DNA of 64,000 nt from contig CM043869.1 in assembly GCA_023846275.1 (NCBI GenBank), positions 20,939,275 to 21,003,274 on the forward strand. The letters run 5' to 3'. Under the pieces are notes generated by a model. The model was not told the DNA's origin and searched no databases. It worked only from the letters and a program-made list of their open reading frames with translations. This document shows, piece by piece, positions 11,801 to 24,436 of the stretch. The DNA comes from Vanilla planifolia. Lineage: Eukaryota; Streptophyta; Magnoliopsida; Asparagales; Orchidaceae. Both the position numbers and the translations under genes were made by a program. How positions within the stretch are numbered: the stretch's first letter is position 1; each line of letters opens with the position of its first letter.

Positions 11801-14800
11801 TTGTATAGGAAGATTGTTGAGTTGGATGTGCCTCTTGAATTATATATGGACCTTCAGATCGTTGGTGATCGAAACCTCAGAAAACTTGCATTTTCCTATG
11901 TTGTGCACAGTATTCGACACATGAACAAAAAACATAGAAATGAAGCAAAAAATAAGAAGTTTCAAAATAATCTTTTCTTATTGCTACAGATGCATTATGT
12001 CATATATACTCTATTTTTTCTGATTTTTCTTAATTTTGTTGATTATAATAACTGATGTATTATTTCTTGTTTGAAAATTATGGTTTGATGATCGAACTAC
12101 TAATGCAATTTTCAAAGGATGCTTTTAGAGTTCTTGAAGGTTGATATTTTCCTTATCTCTGCAATTGGTTAAGTCCCATTAGTTATCTTATTACGCCTTT
12201 TTTGTTGTTTCTTTTTGCTGAACACATGGTCATGGTATCGGCTCTGAGTTTCCTTCTTGGTTATTAGCGTGTTGATGGTGAAGACTCAAGTGATTTGGAT
12301 GATTAATATATCAAAAATCCACAAATCTTTCTTAGTAGGGAAGCTATTTATAAGGCATGTAGTTGGTGTCTACAATTTATTTATTTTTTTTGCTTTCTTG
12401 GGTGGAGTGATGAAGATGCAATAAGCATGATGTGATGTCACAATTATTCCATATGATAATCTAGGTGGTATTAGAGTTCATGATATGTTTTGGTTTTAAT
12501 GGTCAGCAAAAATTGATTGACATATATTGCACTTTAACTTTGAGATGATGATGGGGCTGCTAGAATATTCGCATAAGGTCTTGGATTTTGGATTGAATAG
12601 TTTATATTGAAACTATTATGCAAATCTTGATTCAATAAAGTAAAAGCCTATTTGTTCTAGTTGTAGAAGTTTCAATCGAGTTTTTAGTTTTTAAGTTTTA
12701 TGTCCATTTCCATCTACAAGGACGGTCATTGTAGCAAGTTATTCTTTCATTTGACTAATAAAAGCTCTTTATTAATGTTCTAGAAAACATAAATAATGAA
12801 AAACTAAAGTGTTATTCTAATCAGGTCTTTGTAGTTAGGTAAATTGGGTAAATTTCTTTAATATTGTTCAATTTCACTTGAGGACATTCAATCAGTTTTT
12901 TGTGCCTAATTTGGTTAAGACATGCTTGAGTTAGTATAAGTGCTTCAGTCTATTTTCACATGTTTAAATGGAAAGCTATATTGGAAATGGTTTTCTTACT
13001 TGCTGATTTGCTATGTTATTCTGATATTGTTTCCCTTGTGTATTTAGAAGAGCAGTTTTTTTGAGACAATTCTCATTCATCATAAAGAATAGCCTAGTCA
13101 CTTGGAGGCGAAGAAGTTGATATGCATAAATTCAAGAATTTTCAAATGTCATCATTATACCTTAAGTAAAAAAATATTCACAGTTGGCCTCTATAATTTG
13201 GTTTGGTGATATAAGCTTACCAAAAATATTTCAAAGAAATTGGTCATCAAAACTTCGATATGTATCTTCTCAATTTTAGCTCTTTCGCATGAATTCCATC
13301 AGTAGATTTTAATGTTGCTCACTCTTTTCTGCTGAACTATGAGTTTGAGTTTACATTTTTTTAACTGAACTTTATGCTATTAAATTGAAAAAGACGTGCT
13401 ATTTCCATTGAAAGGTCTCGATAGTCTCTCAAGTTTTTGTAGGATTTTGTTTTCTTTTACCTGCAGCCTATGTGATTACAAAAATGCTGGTGTTTTTTTT
13501 ATTGAAAGGAAAAACTTGACTTATGGAGCACTTTCATTGATTAGCACATGTTCTGTATGATCATTGCTATAGAATTGGGTTAGGTACTGGAATTCTTAAA
13601 TATTTTTCTAATAGTGATATCATTGTACATATTTGGGCACAACATAAGGGAACTACTTCGAGCAAGAAAAAGAAAAGGCAAAATTGCAACGTGTTTTTTG
13701 CGGTATGAAAAGGCAGCAATGTTAATCATCAAAAAATGAAGTAGCACACTCCTACCCTCCTCTTATTCAACTTAAAGATGCACTGGTTAATAAACATTGA
13801 ATTGAAGTCCTGCTTTTTTTTTGAAAATTCTTGTTCCAAACCGTATATCATACTTTGTCTATCTCCATAGGGCTTTGCTGAGATGCTCTTTTGTCATCTT
13901 CATGTATGCAATGAACGATTTTAGGTGGTTAGCTTTTTTGTCGATCTCCATGTAGTTATTTTAGGTCTTTAGAATGCAGGCACCTATTAGATAATCAGAT
14001 TTATTCTTCTTGGTCGTGACTGCTTCTATAATGGTGTTTTCTCCCTATTGTTAATGATGTATGCTTCCCCTTATTTGGTTGAATGGTGATACCTATAGTT
14101 TGATGGCAGTTTTTTTGGTTCTCTTAGATTTTCCCTTTTTCATTCTTGCCTTATCATTTTTTGCTTATTTTTAAACTTCTTTTTAAGGCTTCAGATTGTT
14201 TGCATGGGTGTGTTGGGGGTCATTATTATATATATAACTAAAGATTGAATGAGGAACATTGAATTAGATTCATAGTTCATCTGTATCATTATAAACTACT
14301 TAGTTTGAAAATTTGTAATTGTACAATATTATCTAGTATTTTTAAATATTGTTGGAGTTTTTGACGTTTGTAAACATGCTAAGGAAAATATGAGAAGCTT
14401 TAAAACGGGTCCATGTTTGGTCAAGTGAGGTTAATTCCACATAGAGCATAATATATCATCCTTTCAAATAAAAAACATTAAATATTCCTGTAGTTGAATT
14501 CATATTTTTTAACAAAATGGTCTAATTTCAAGGTCATGATCTATTGAGCAGTAGGTAGAGCATCCTTTTATGATCTTTTTAATTTTAAAATCTTTATTGA
14601 GAATTGTAGAAATTTTGTTTGAAGTTTGTGGTCACAAAAGGCATTTGCCAAATAAATTGCTTTCTAAGTTTAGAATCGTACTTCTTTGCATATTCATTTT
14701 GATTCTTCGTTTGGTTGCTCAGAGATTGAATTGTAAGGTGGATAACGTTGTGGGGCTGGTATAGAATGTCGTCAAATATGTTGGATCGAGGTGTGCATTT

Positions 14801-15433
14801 TTCCTACTGCACCAATTTTGAAGAGTTTTGATTGAAGAAAAATTTTAATCTTAGTTTCTTGCCACTGCTAATTCCTTGAGTACATGGCAGCCTATTACAT
14901 TTCATTTCCCTTCCTAAAGTGACTTCTGTTTTGATATGAATGCAGTGAGTTTTTTATAGTAGATAATAATAGTAAGAATGGTAGGTTTGGTTTTGGATTC
15001 CATTAACTGTATTTGCTGGTGGAGCTATGTTTAGTTATGGATGGTCTAAATTTAATTTCCTGCTAATTTGCAATTCGAGTAAATAGTGAATCAATTTGTG
15101 CATGATCTTTGTCGTCTTGAGGTGTTTTATACTCTTTTTAGATATTGAATATTTTGTCATTACTGAGTAGTGTATTGATTTCAATCAGCTGCTTGTGTTC
15201 TATTAGGCAATTGATGTTGGGTTAAATGTGGTACATGAGATGTGCTTAAGGATGCCATTGGTATGTGTTCTATTCATCTGATTAGGTTTCTATTGAACTT
15301 GTTATGCTTTGAATCAATTTTATTTGTCAATTGTTTTGGACTATTGTCAAGTAATTTTGTGTTTTAATGGATGCTTTTGTCCTTGCATGGCTTCCTTTGT
15401 GATGAATTTTTGTGTCCAACTTAGTTTTTTCAC

Positions 15434-15530
15434 AGATGGTGCTAGCTTGCAAGTGGCTCCCCTTGAAAGCGACAGCACTGTATGCCTTTCTACCAACATC
15501 CAATTAGGTGCAGGTGGAAAAGAGCTAGTG
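15434..15530 (+). pseudogene. Unidentified exon-like segment
   Basis: A pyrimidine-rich stretch ending in CACAG precedes an open segment reading ASLQVAPLESDSTVC and then LGAGGKELV. A good donor (GTAAGCC) follows directly. Its codon content is far more protein-like than its surroundings. I do not recognise the family, and it does not belong to SDA1. It may be a captured host exon. Confidence 0.4.
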
Positions 15531-16299
15531 GTAAGCCAACAGTGTCCATGCGCTCCTAAAGTTCACATGTATTGTATGAGCACTTTTGATGGTCTAATTG
15601 TCACTCCCTGTTTCGCTTAATATTAAAATATACCAAAAATATCAGAATACCATACAATAAAGGGAGCATGAGACAAATCTAAAGTACACAATTCCAAAAT
15701 TGAGTTGGGGTGATGAAAAGCATCAAATATCCAATATAATATCTTAAGATAAAATAATAGCATAAAAAGTAGCAAACGTGATCTCCAGCTATCAAATGAA
15801 AGATAAGTTGAAAACTATATAAATGTATTTTTTGTCAACTAAGTATAACAATTGTCTTCACATTTAATGTCTTCCACAAAGTTTAAAAAATAATATACTA
15901 TTTAATTCAAAATCTTAAGTTATATTAAAAGAACCCTTATCTTTGTATATGCATGTATCTTGGCTTATAATATAAGTAAATAAGAATAATATACTTGATT
16001 TGTAAACTACTAATTGCAACAAGATAAAATAATATGGATGTGTGGTTAAATAAAGATGGAGCAATAATTAAGAATAATATATGCTATCAATAAAAGATAT
16101 AAAATGTTGAATCATTGTTTATATGCTCATAATACACATAATTGTCGTAAAATATTAATATAATATATTATTTTTTCTTGTTCTCTTATTTTTATTCGTT
16201 TTATTTTATTTTTGAAAAATTTTTACTTATTTTTTAAAGATTTTTTCTTTTTTCATATGATCACTATCCTCACTCAGGATTCCATATCAGATTATTTAT

Positions 16300-17245
16300 C
16301 ATGGAACCATTGCTCACATTGTCTAGTATTTGGTAGTCACATGGTGCTGTACTTGTCGTGCTATGGCTCACAATTTAGCTACTACAGACAATAGGGGTGA
16401 TCGTATCATATACCATTGTACCATTGCAAGAATTGTTTAGAATCCTGTATTCATGGTGGAATGTTTTTTGTTTTTTCGTATCTCATAATTTAGGTACCAA
16501 CAATACAAAAGGTGATTCTCTAACATCGAACAATGGCAAGATGGGGTCATAGAGAAATCATCACATTCTTATTTCATCATTTTCATGTTCTAGATTTATT
16601 TAGTTAATCATTCTCTCTTTTTTTAATTTCTCTTTCTATCATATATTTCTATTTTTTATTTTATTTTTTAATTGCCATATGTGTGTGTATATAATTATAG
16701 TATGTTGTCGTATAAATTAGGACACATATATAGATAAATGTATGTTATGTAGTATGCTCACATCGTAGTATCACAATCAAAGTAATATTTTAAAATAATT
16801 TAACAATTTAACTAACTTATATTGTAGTTTTAGTTTGTTCATATGATAACTCTTTCATGTCACTTTTATTGCCTTTTCATTTTTCTATTTTTTTAAAAAA
16901 AATTTATTACATGTTGTTAGTAATTATTTATATTTTATTCTTAATATTTTTGAAATTCTTAAACATTATTTTATGTTTTTTTTTTTAATTTTTTTTCTAA
17001 ACTATATATTTTTATACAATAAGTATTCACAAACATGGTTACAAAATGTTTTAAAATCCTTCTTTTGCTTTACGGAACCATCGCCCACATTGCCTAGTAT
17101 CTTCTACATATGATGAGAGTGTCCTTGTCTTACCGTAGCTCAAAATTTTGCTACCAAGGACAACAGGGTTGATCTTATCATATATCACTATAACATTGCC
17201 CATAATTCAGGTGCCAATGATTGTAAAGGTGATTCTCTCATATCG
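16300..17245. repeat. Pair of diverged direct repeats about 770 bp apart
   Basis: A stretch at about 16300-16520 recurs at about 17070-17245. Paired words are GGAACCATTGCTCACATTG with GGAACCATCGCCCACATTG, and ACAATAGGGGTGATCGTATC with ACAACAGGGTTGATCTTATC, followed by CATATACCATT with CATATATCACT. A shared GGTGATTCTCT word follows in both. The repeats lie in the enlarged SDA1 intron; their family is unknown. Confidence 0.6.
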
Positions 17246-18361
17246 TATGGAATATTTTTGCTTGTCATATTGTGCGATTACTCTTATTGTATGGTATGTG
17301 ACATAGACTTTCTTAACAACAGTACCAAATTTATCCAAGTATTTGGTTACTTCAAATCCATTGCTCGAGTAGCTCAATAGAAAATTTTACAGCATTCCAA
17401 GGGAGGAAAATCTCTATCAAAAGTATACTTTTAACAGTCGTTTTTATGTAATTGAAGATATGAGCTCTTTTATGAAACTCTTTTCCCAAATTGAAGTAGT
17501 TTCTACTGTGACTTTCTTAGGTGAAGCTTTGCTTATTACAGCCCTCTAGACCCAAGCACAAGCTATTATCCTTTTCTTTTCTGCCATGCTCTTCTTTTTT
17601 TTTCTCAGACCTCCTAATGCATAGAGCATAGCTAAAAAGCATTGGGGAGGTTAAGCTTATTCTTTTTATAATAATAAAGAGGATTATATAAAATATTGTA
17701 TTAATTTTCTTTTTAAAAATTTATTAAAAAAATTTAAAAGACTTCAAAAAATACAAATAATGTACTGGCATATATCTCATTTCCAGATTTTCTTAATGGT
17801 TTGCCCAAGTTTCAAATCTAGCTATTAGCCACATGATATTTTTTTAGATGCATCAAAATATAATGATTTCATAGTGTCGGATCTGTACAGTTTATAATCA
17901 ACATTAAATACACAAATGCAAATGTATTTTATAATTAAATAATTTAGGCTATCATACTAATGCTCTTGCATTCAATGCAATTGCCTTTCAATTATACCTA
18001 AATACACAAACATATCTAATTAAAATGGCTTGGATAATACCAAATGCACTTTTTAAGAGGTAACAGCATATGTAAAAGACTAGTTAGTGCACATGGCAAT
18101 ATAGTAATAAATACTACAATTTTTCATGAATTACACCTTTGAAAAGATGGAAATATATGTGATTTAAGTGTCTGCATATCTTAAACAAGCATTCAAAGGA
18201 AAAGAATAGTAACATTGTTCAGATGCATGATAGATAGATAGTTGGAACAAATGCATTATGGAATTTGCACCTTATATATTTACTCAAGCACTTCTGTGAC
18301 ATCATGAATCCTTTTTTCATTACATTATGATTTTCCATCATGTTTGCATATCAGTGGTAAT

Positions 18362-18589
18362 TTATGAACTATTTTTCAGTTTGCAATTCTGATATAGAAT
18401 TTCTAATCGACACTTAAGAAAAGCTTCTAGGTGATCAAAACCTAGGAAGCCAGATTTATTTGCGTTTACAGACAGCCTAAATAGAGTTATTGCTCTTTCA
18501 TTCTTGCTCTTCATAGCAACATAAGAATATTTGGATTCCTTTATTTTTTTTACTATAGCATGAGAGGAGCAATCACCATCATCTATCAT
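18362..18589 (-). pseudogene. Unidentified open frame, possible captured gene piece
   Basis: A 75-codon reverse frame starts with MIDDGDCSSH and contains MKSKNERAITLFRL and LGFDHLEAFLKCRLE. The amino-acid mix is balanced and unlike translated AT-rich noise. It lies in the SDA1 intron just before a true SDA1 exon on the other strand. I do not recognise it, and no splice partners were found. A chance frame remains possible. Confidence 0.3.
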
Positions 18590-20774
18590 AATTTTTTGTT
18601 TTTTTCATTGTGACTTAGTTGATGAATGACCTTCTTCAAGACTTGGTCTTGTACAAAAAGTCGCATGAGAAAGCTGTTTGAATTGCTGCGTGCTCCTTGG
18701 TCACATTATTAAGAGAGGTATGTTTTTTACTTTGCTATTTTTTTAGGGCATCCTTAATGGTGCAATGAAAAAAGAATGACAAATTTGTAATATTTTTGAA
18801 AAAAATTCAATGTTCTTTTTTCATTTCTATAAATATGCTCTTCATTTTTGGTCAATAAAGATCGAGGTCATCCCATTTATTCAAAAGCCAGACCAAAAGC
18901 ATTTGGAGAAGTCAGTGTTGCAAATGACGTGCCCGGTGTTGAGTAATTTAAACAAGACGATGATAAGCCTTTATATAGTAGTTCTGAGGATGAAATGGCT
19001 ACTTATGGTTTTGAAGTTGAACATGATTCCTCACCAGTTGATAATGATATCTGTGCTAGAGTTGCATATGAAGAAGACGAGTATTCTATAGAAAATGATG
19101 GAGAGAGTGACAATGAATTTTTCCCTGAAAGTGGAGAATCTAGTGGTATAGATGGTTTGGAAGATGATGCCTGCAAGAATGACAGTGATGAAGATGGTTC
19201 AGATGATGGGGAATTGGCTAATGTTTGTGGCACTGAAGAATTGAATGATGAAATAGAAGTGCAAGCCAAACGTATTGATGGGCAAGATGAAGATGCTGAC
19301 GATGGGTAAGATCCATCAAATAGAAAGAAGAGGAAGCCAGGCAATTTTGTTGAATGCCTGAATGCTGTTGATGCAAGTCTGCATTCTCTTAAACGACTTG
19401 TAGTAAACAAGGCTACTGGAGTTTCAACTGATGAAGCTGATGGTATTGTTTCTATTGAAGACTTCCATCATATTAAAGAACTAAAGGTAGAATTCATCTT
19501 TTATCTTCTATATTCAATTTTCCTAGTAGCTCATCGATTATCTTGTATTTATTGATAGCATGGCTTCTGCAAAGATTACCTTGTTCATGCAGATGTTCTT
19601 AACCAAGCTTTTAAATTGAAGGTAGTTTCCATTGTTATCAAATAAATGAGCATAAGTTATATGTAGGGTCTTCTTGTCTTGATTAGAAGTTTAACTTGAT
19701 AAACCATATTCAAATATTTATTAGGCAAGTAAAGAGGCAAAGAAGGCCTTGTCTCAACATGGTCTATTAAGAAAGGATGAAGGCTATAAAGTAGCAACTT
19801 CTGAAATTCCATCTTCTGAGCAGCTAAGTGCAAAACTTTTGAACCCTGTTAAACTTGACGTAATTCTCTAACATTGTTGCTTTCTATTGGTTTGATGGCC
19901 CTTCTGATTTCCCTTCTCAACGTGTATTATTCATGCATATTTCATGGCTTTTAATGGCCTGATGATGTTAATGTTGATCTTGTTTGTAGAAGTGAAGCCA
20001 GATACTTAGTCCTACAAGTGTATCAGTCGACTTACTATTTTTAAGATGAAATACCGATGAGCTGTGCCAGCAAGTTTATTGTCTGAAGCACGAAGTAATC
20101 TGTGCTTAATGCTACACAAATATTGTTCATAGGTTCCTGCTTTTAATGTCTTATAACATGGTTTCTTTCTTTGATGTTTCTCACTAACCATACTTTGGGA
20201 GTGATCTCATTGAAATGGTAGGAATAAGAACAATCAGAACCTCTTGGATGTATTCAAGTTTATCTTACTTTTGAGTTGAGTGCATATAGTGACGTTTGAC
20301 CCATCCGAGTTGGTTTGGCATTTTTAAAAGCAATTTACTAAACTTTATTGGTTAACAAATGATAACCATGTGTTGTGTTTAGGCACACATCAGGAGCAAG
20401 CTCAACAAGTAGAAGAGAGTAGCTCTCGCTCGAGCAGGCAGAGGGAATAGAGAAAAGTACAAGGCTAAAACTGTTGTGAAACAAAAAAAGGTTTGTCATA
20501 GTTACATTTGCCATTTTTAATTGCAAGAGCATCATGTTTTTTTGTTTTGTTATGTGATTTTTTTATTTGAAAGCTTATTTTTATCTGGGTCGGCTTGAGA
20601 TAAGTTGCTATTTTTTTTAACAAGACAGGTGGGCTAATGAACAGCCAGAAGCAACAATCGAAGGCGATGCTGCTGGCTATCAAAAGAGCAAGAGTAGCTC
20701 GTTCTCGACAAGAGAAAAAAAAGCGGCAAAGGCAAGGTGGTAAGCAGTTTAGGGGAAGGATAGCATGGAAGTGA

Positions 20775-22316
20775 AGCTTGGGAACTCCAATCGATTTCAG
20801 CAATCTGGAATCACATTTTTTGTTATGACCTATATCTTTACTTAGCTTCCCTTTTATCATTCTGATTAGTTTCCAAATCGTTAAAGATACATGTGCGATG
20901 TATGAGGCCAATAGTTATTGATTAAGATTTTGAGTTAAACAATACTTTCCCTTTAAAGAGGTGTAAAGAATGTGTAATCCAAGGCTGCCTTGAAACAATG
21001 TTTTGAATTTCATTTAACTTTTATATTCAACTTCTAATATGAGAATGATGTGGACTTTTTTAAGTTTCAAAGTTTAGAAATTTTTATGTGAATATGAATA
21101 AAGGCTTAAGTTAATAGAATAGATGTCAAGACACTTTTTTATATCATAATGAAGGATAAATGATAAAAAAAATTGGTTCATGATATTTGTTTAGTATTTG
21201 AATTTTTAGCTTGTGGTTCAATAATATTAGATAAGTAAAATAATAACATTATTTTGTATATTTGAGGATGAATTGTGTCAATGAGGTGTTTTTAATAAAA
21301 AAATTTCATATTAAAAGTAATGTATTTATAGTAGAGGTTAAGAATAAATCTTAGTTGTGATATTATTAGAATGATTATTTGTATTTTGTTATATTTAAGT
21401 TATAAAATAAAAAATATTGAATGATATTTTTTTGTTTTTAATGTTGATTATATTTGTGAAAGTTATATTTTTGATAAGCACCAATAATGATCATTCTTAA
21501 GTTTTAGAAAGTTATGTAGTATCTTGAGTTAGTTCATGTTGATATTTGTAATAAATGAATATTTTATTTCAAAAAAACAATAGATATCATTTATTATTTA
21601 GTTATGACCTTATTCATATGAGTTGGATATCTTTTGTAGTTCATAAAGTAAAGGTATTTTAAGAATATAAGGAATTTGAAGTCTTATAAAAATAAAAAAA
21701 TGGTTTAATATAAAAATTATTTGAGCTAACAAAGAAGAAAAATTTTTATCTAAAGAATTTGATTTTTTGCACAAAAACATGAAATTCATAAGCAATTGTT
21801 TATTAGAAAGTACCAAAATAAAATAAAATTGTAAAAAAAGAAGAATAGAACAATTGTTGAGATTACTTATGTTTAATGAGAAAAAATTATAAAATAAAAT
21901 TTGAACAACTATTACTATTTTTGTTTATATTTATGCTTCGATAACTTTAAATGAATACAACGACTTGAATAGAAAGAGTAAAAAAATATATTTTTTTTGT
22001 TCTTTCATGAAAAATAAGATTTTTTTTGTCGCTGATATTATTAATTTAATATCATAAAATATTTCTGTGATTATATTATTCTATATGAAAAAACATCCAT
22101 ATATTATTTTTTTCAATAAATTATGTTTTCTTTCTTTCATCTTTCTCAAAGAGCAAATGTACAAAAACTATGCTTTGAAAGACTATTTATTTTGAGAGTG
22201 TCATTATCTTCAATATTGTTATGAGGACAAATTTTTGTAGACCAGTTGAAGGAGAATTTGTGATTTTACCGAAGTTGAATCTATGGACACATTATTCACA
22301 CTTATTCACCAGTCGT
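20775..22316. other. AT-rich 3' flank of SDA1 copy 1, duplicated in unit 2
   Basis: No gene is seen. From 20775 to about 21790 the sequence matches 49712-50735 closely, including AAGGCTGCCTTGAAACAA and TTTGTTTAGTATTTGAA. The match ends near 21790. The remainder, to the start of the DUF4220 relics, is present only here. Confidence 0.6.
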
Positions 22317-24290
22317 CATCAAAGCGGACGATTTCTTAAATATAGTTTAATGAAGGACGGTAGCTTTTTGGCTGTCCAGTGCACCACCCATCATGTATCT
22401 ACCAATATCCAAAGCATCCACCATTCCCACATGCTTCACAAGTAGCAAAACAAAAGTTAGAATGTTGCCTCCCCTGCTGTGCTCACTCGCTCAACTATTC
22501 TTCTCTCCTGGCATCAAAAGCTCCACCCATGCCGATGTGATCACCTGCCACCTTGGTCCTCCCCAAGCACAAGAATCAGGTGCACAAGCATTCATACTAT
22601 CTGAAACAAAGATGGATATGTGATCCATTTTATAGGTTCGACCAGCATCAGCCTGCACGTCTTCTGCTCAACCTCATCATCACTGTTCACAGTTGACGTC
22701 AAATCCTCTTGATGCCGTTCGATGAACTGTACCATATCTTAGCAAGCGTGTCAGTAAATCAGTGAGCTCGCTCCTCCAATGGTCGCCATTATCTCTGGTC
22801 GCATTAACACATGATACAACAAATAGTTGTACAGGCACTTGCATGCCTGCATCCCACGCCAAGTGCTCTTCTGTGCTCTTAACCCCTTCGACTGTCATTG
22901 AGTTTCATGAGGATGATGCAATGGGTGCAGCTCCAGGGGTTTCTAGTGGTAGCATAGGTGTGTTGTAATGTGCCACACAAGAACTTGCTGATCGGCTGAC
23001 AAGCCTTCTATCAAATTAAGGAATGCAGGGACAACCCATACTTTGGCATCAACTTGTCGGAGTGCGGCGATCCCTGCCTTATCGTTGAACTGCCCCCATG
23101 ACATTTGTAAGCATTTCTGAGCATGTGTAGTGACGACCTCTAGAAGAAGTTGACTGCCTTTGCTGACCTTTGTGAATACAAAGTTTATGATGAAAATCCA
23201 CTGGTCCAACTCGGGAACAATACCGTTATCTCTTGAAATGCTTTAATGGGTCGTCTAAGCTTGGATTCTATTCTACGTGCCCATTTGTTTATCCTCCTGT
23301 TCTTTGGATTGTCTGGTGATACATGTTTCTTCGGCTATACTACTGCATTACTAAAGCAGTTGGTGATTAAGTTGAGTTGTGGCATCTTTGAAGGCCTCCA
23401 TCTTCTTTCAGGCCACAATCTTCTCCTCATTTTGAGAATGACCTGGGCAAGAAGCAAACCCCACTTGCCCAGTTTCTTAAATTTGAGAAGGAAGATCATC
23501 GGCCAGTTGGAAAATGGGAACATGAGAGAAGCCACGGTATCAACACATATGGAAGCACCAAGCAGGACATACATGATCATGATGTCACTAGTGTCAAAGC
23601 CATGCTTTGGGGAGAAAACGAACAACAAGAAAGCGAGAAGGGTATCGGGGGAGAAGATCAGCCTGAGGATGACACAGGCACCTAAGCTATTAACGACACC
23701 CTTCGTGTGCATCGCATCATACGCATAGCTGAGTTCCATGCTTGTCAGGCCCAAAACTTTCTAGACAGTCATCTCCTTCAACATGTCTTTGATTACCTTA
23801 TATACGTCCACAAGTGGAATAACATGCACAAAGAAAGGCTTGCAAACAGAGTACATATTGAAAGCTCCTTTGTAAAGGATTCAATTCACCTTTTTCGCTT
23901 TCGTCTTGCACATGTGTTACAATTGTCCTATGGTTGGAAGAAATCTTGTTTAATTGACTTTGCTTGCTTGAAATAACCACAGAGCCATAGAAACTGTCAG
24001 TGCTGTCTCTGTAGAGCGAGTAAGACCGCTCTGCGTACTTGACGATGGTGACAAAGAATATGGGCAGGGTGGGAGTAAGCAGCAGGTTAGTTGGAAGAGA
24101 CTGGAATAGAACATAGATGGCAATGGTGAGCTCGTAGGCGATGGCAAGAAGGTGTTGAGCCCACAGCTTATTGTCCTCCAAGGAATAGGCGTTGATGGTG
24201 TCTGGGCCACCAAGGTGAACCAGAAGGAAGGGTGCCCAGAATGCCAGGACGGCATTGTTGCTATGGTCGTCCATGCTGCTGCTTAGCTAT
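22317..24290 (-). pseudogene. DUF4220/DUF594 membrane protein pseudogene A
   Basis: DUF4220/DUF594 proteins are plant multi-pass membrane proteins of unknown function. Read on the reverse strand, the N-terminal DUF4220 part shows NNAVLAFWAPFLLVHLGGPD (about 24260-24200), the segment around VTIVKYAERSYSLYR (about 24060-24000), then ELSYAYDAMHTKGVV, YVLLGASI and LAFLLF (23754-23335). The DUF594 part shows VLVWHITTHLCYH (about 22980-22940), a YNYLLYHVLMRPE-like stretch in another frame (about 22840-22800), and a C-terminal segment down to about 22320 equivalent to copy B. The frame changes repeatedly along the length, so it is a pseudogene. The first exon, visible in copy C, is missing here: repeat R begins where it should be. 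A is the left member of a tandem pair. Confidence 0.85.
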
Positions 24291-24297
24291 CCAAGAG

Positions 24298-24435
24298 TTT
24301 CAACATGACATTTTTATAAAATACTTTATTATGCTATTATTTACAAATATATCATCTTAATTAATATTCTTTTATAATGATATTTAGAAATTACATAACA
24401 TATTGCCATTAAGGTTGTAGAGGCAAATCATCATC
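24298..24435. repeat. Repeat R, partial copy between two DUF4220 pseudogenes
   Basis: About 138 bp matching the end of R at 52789-52925 (TTTCAACATGACATTTTTAT; CATATTGCCATTAAGGTTG) and, more distantly, 6917-7016. It separates the 5' end of DUF4220 copy A from the 3' end of copy B, so the tandem unit is gene plus R, with a period of about 2.12 kb. Confidence 0.75.
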
Positions 24436-24436
24436 A

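Larger units (their letters stand above)
15261..18618. other. Enlarged SDA1 intron holding foreign sequence
   Basis: This 3.4-kb intron lies between the exons reading CLRMPL and LMNDLLQDL. It contains an unidentified exon-like segment (15434-15530), a spaced pair of repeats (about 16300-16520 and 17070-17245) and a 75-codon reverse open frame (18362-18589). The rest is plain AT-rich DNA. No counterpart is visible in unit 2, so the content was gained in unit 1 or lost from unit 2. Confidence 0.5.
8892..20774 (+). pseudogene. SDA1: SDA1-like pseudogene, copy 1 (60S ribosome biogenesis factor)
   Basis: SDA1 is a conserved nuclear protein needed for 60S ribosomal subunit assembly and export. Recognisable exons are 8892-9280 (MGTV start; LSLPLLQS), 11813-11989 (GDRNLRKLAF), about 12085-12141, 12228-12354 (NPQIFLSREAIYK), 13637-13785 (KGTTSSKKKK; AKLQRV), 13871-13924 (NERF), 15207-15260 (GLNVVHEMCLRMPL), 18619-18717 (DLVLYKKSHEKAV), 18834-19486 (acidic region), 19725-19859 (SQHGLLRK), 20383-20490 and 20625-20774 (GGKQFRG, then the end of the protein). 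I could not find the exons expected between 13925 and 15206. The gene is broken. Exon 1 has a one-base frame shift near 9183. In-frame stops lie in the third, fourth, sixth and eighth exons, in the acidic exon at DVPGVE-stop and after DADDG, and in the penultimate exon after RSKLNK. Several splice sites are lost, for example after 11989. Intron sizes show that this is a genomic copy, not a retrocopy. Confidence 0.9.

Noticed and set aside
14530-14770. Possible SDA1 middle exon in the frame at 14570-14764
   Set aside because: The translated frame does not match the expected SDA1 middle exons, so I left it out of the exon list.
19003-19410. Reverse frame of 135 codons opposite the SDA1 acidic exon
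   Set aside because: Ser-rich shadow of the Asp/Glu-rich SDA1 coding sequence on the other strand.
19562-19622. Small exon-like stretch between two SDA1 exons (GFCKDYLVHADVL)
   Set aside because: It has AG before and GT after, but SDA1 reads smoothly from KELK to the next exon without it. It is probably intron sequence.
22221-22968. Forward open frames over the DUF4220 relics
   Set aside because: The protein similarity is on the reverse strand. The forward frames are shadows.
23246-23728. Forward frame of 160 codons, with related ones at 25361 and 51077
   Set aside because: It recurs in all three copies only because the underlying DUF4220 relic recurs. The reverse strand carries the family signature.
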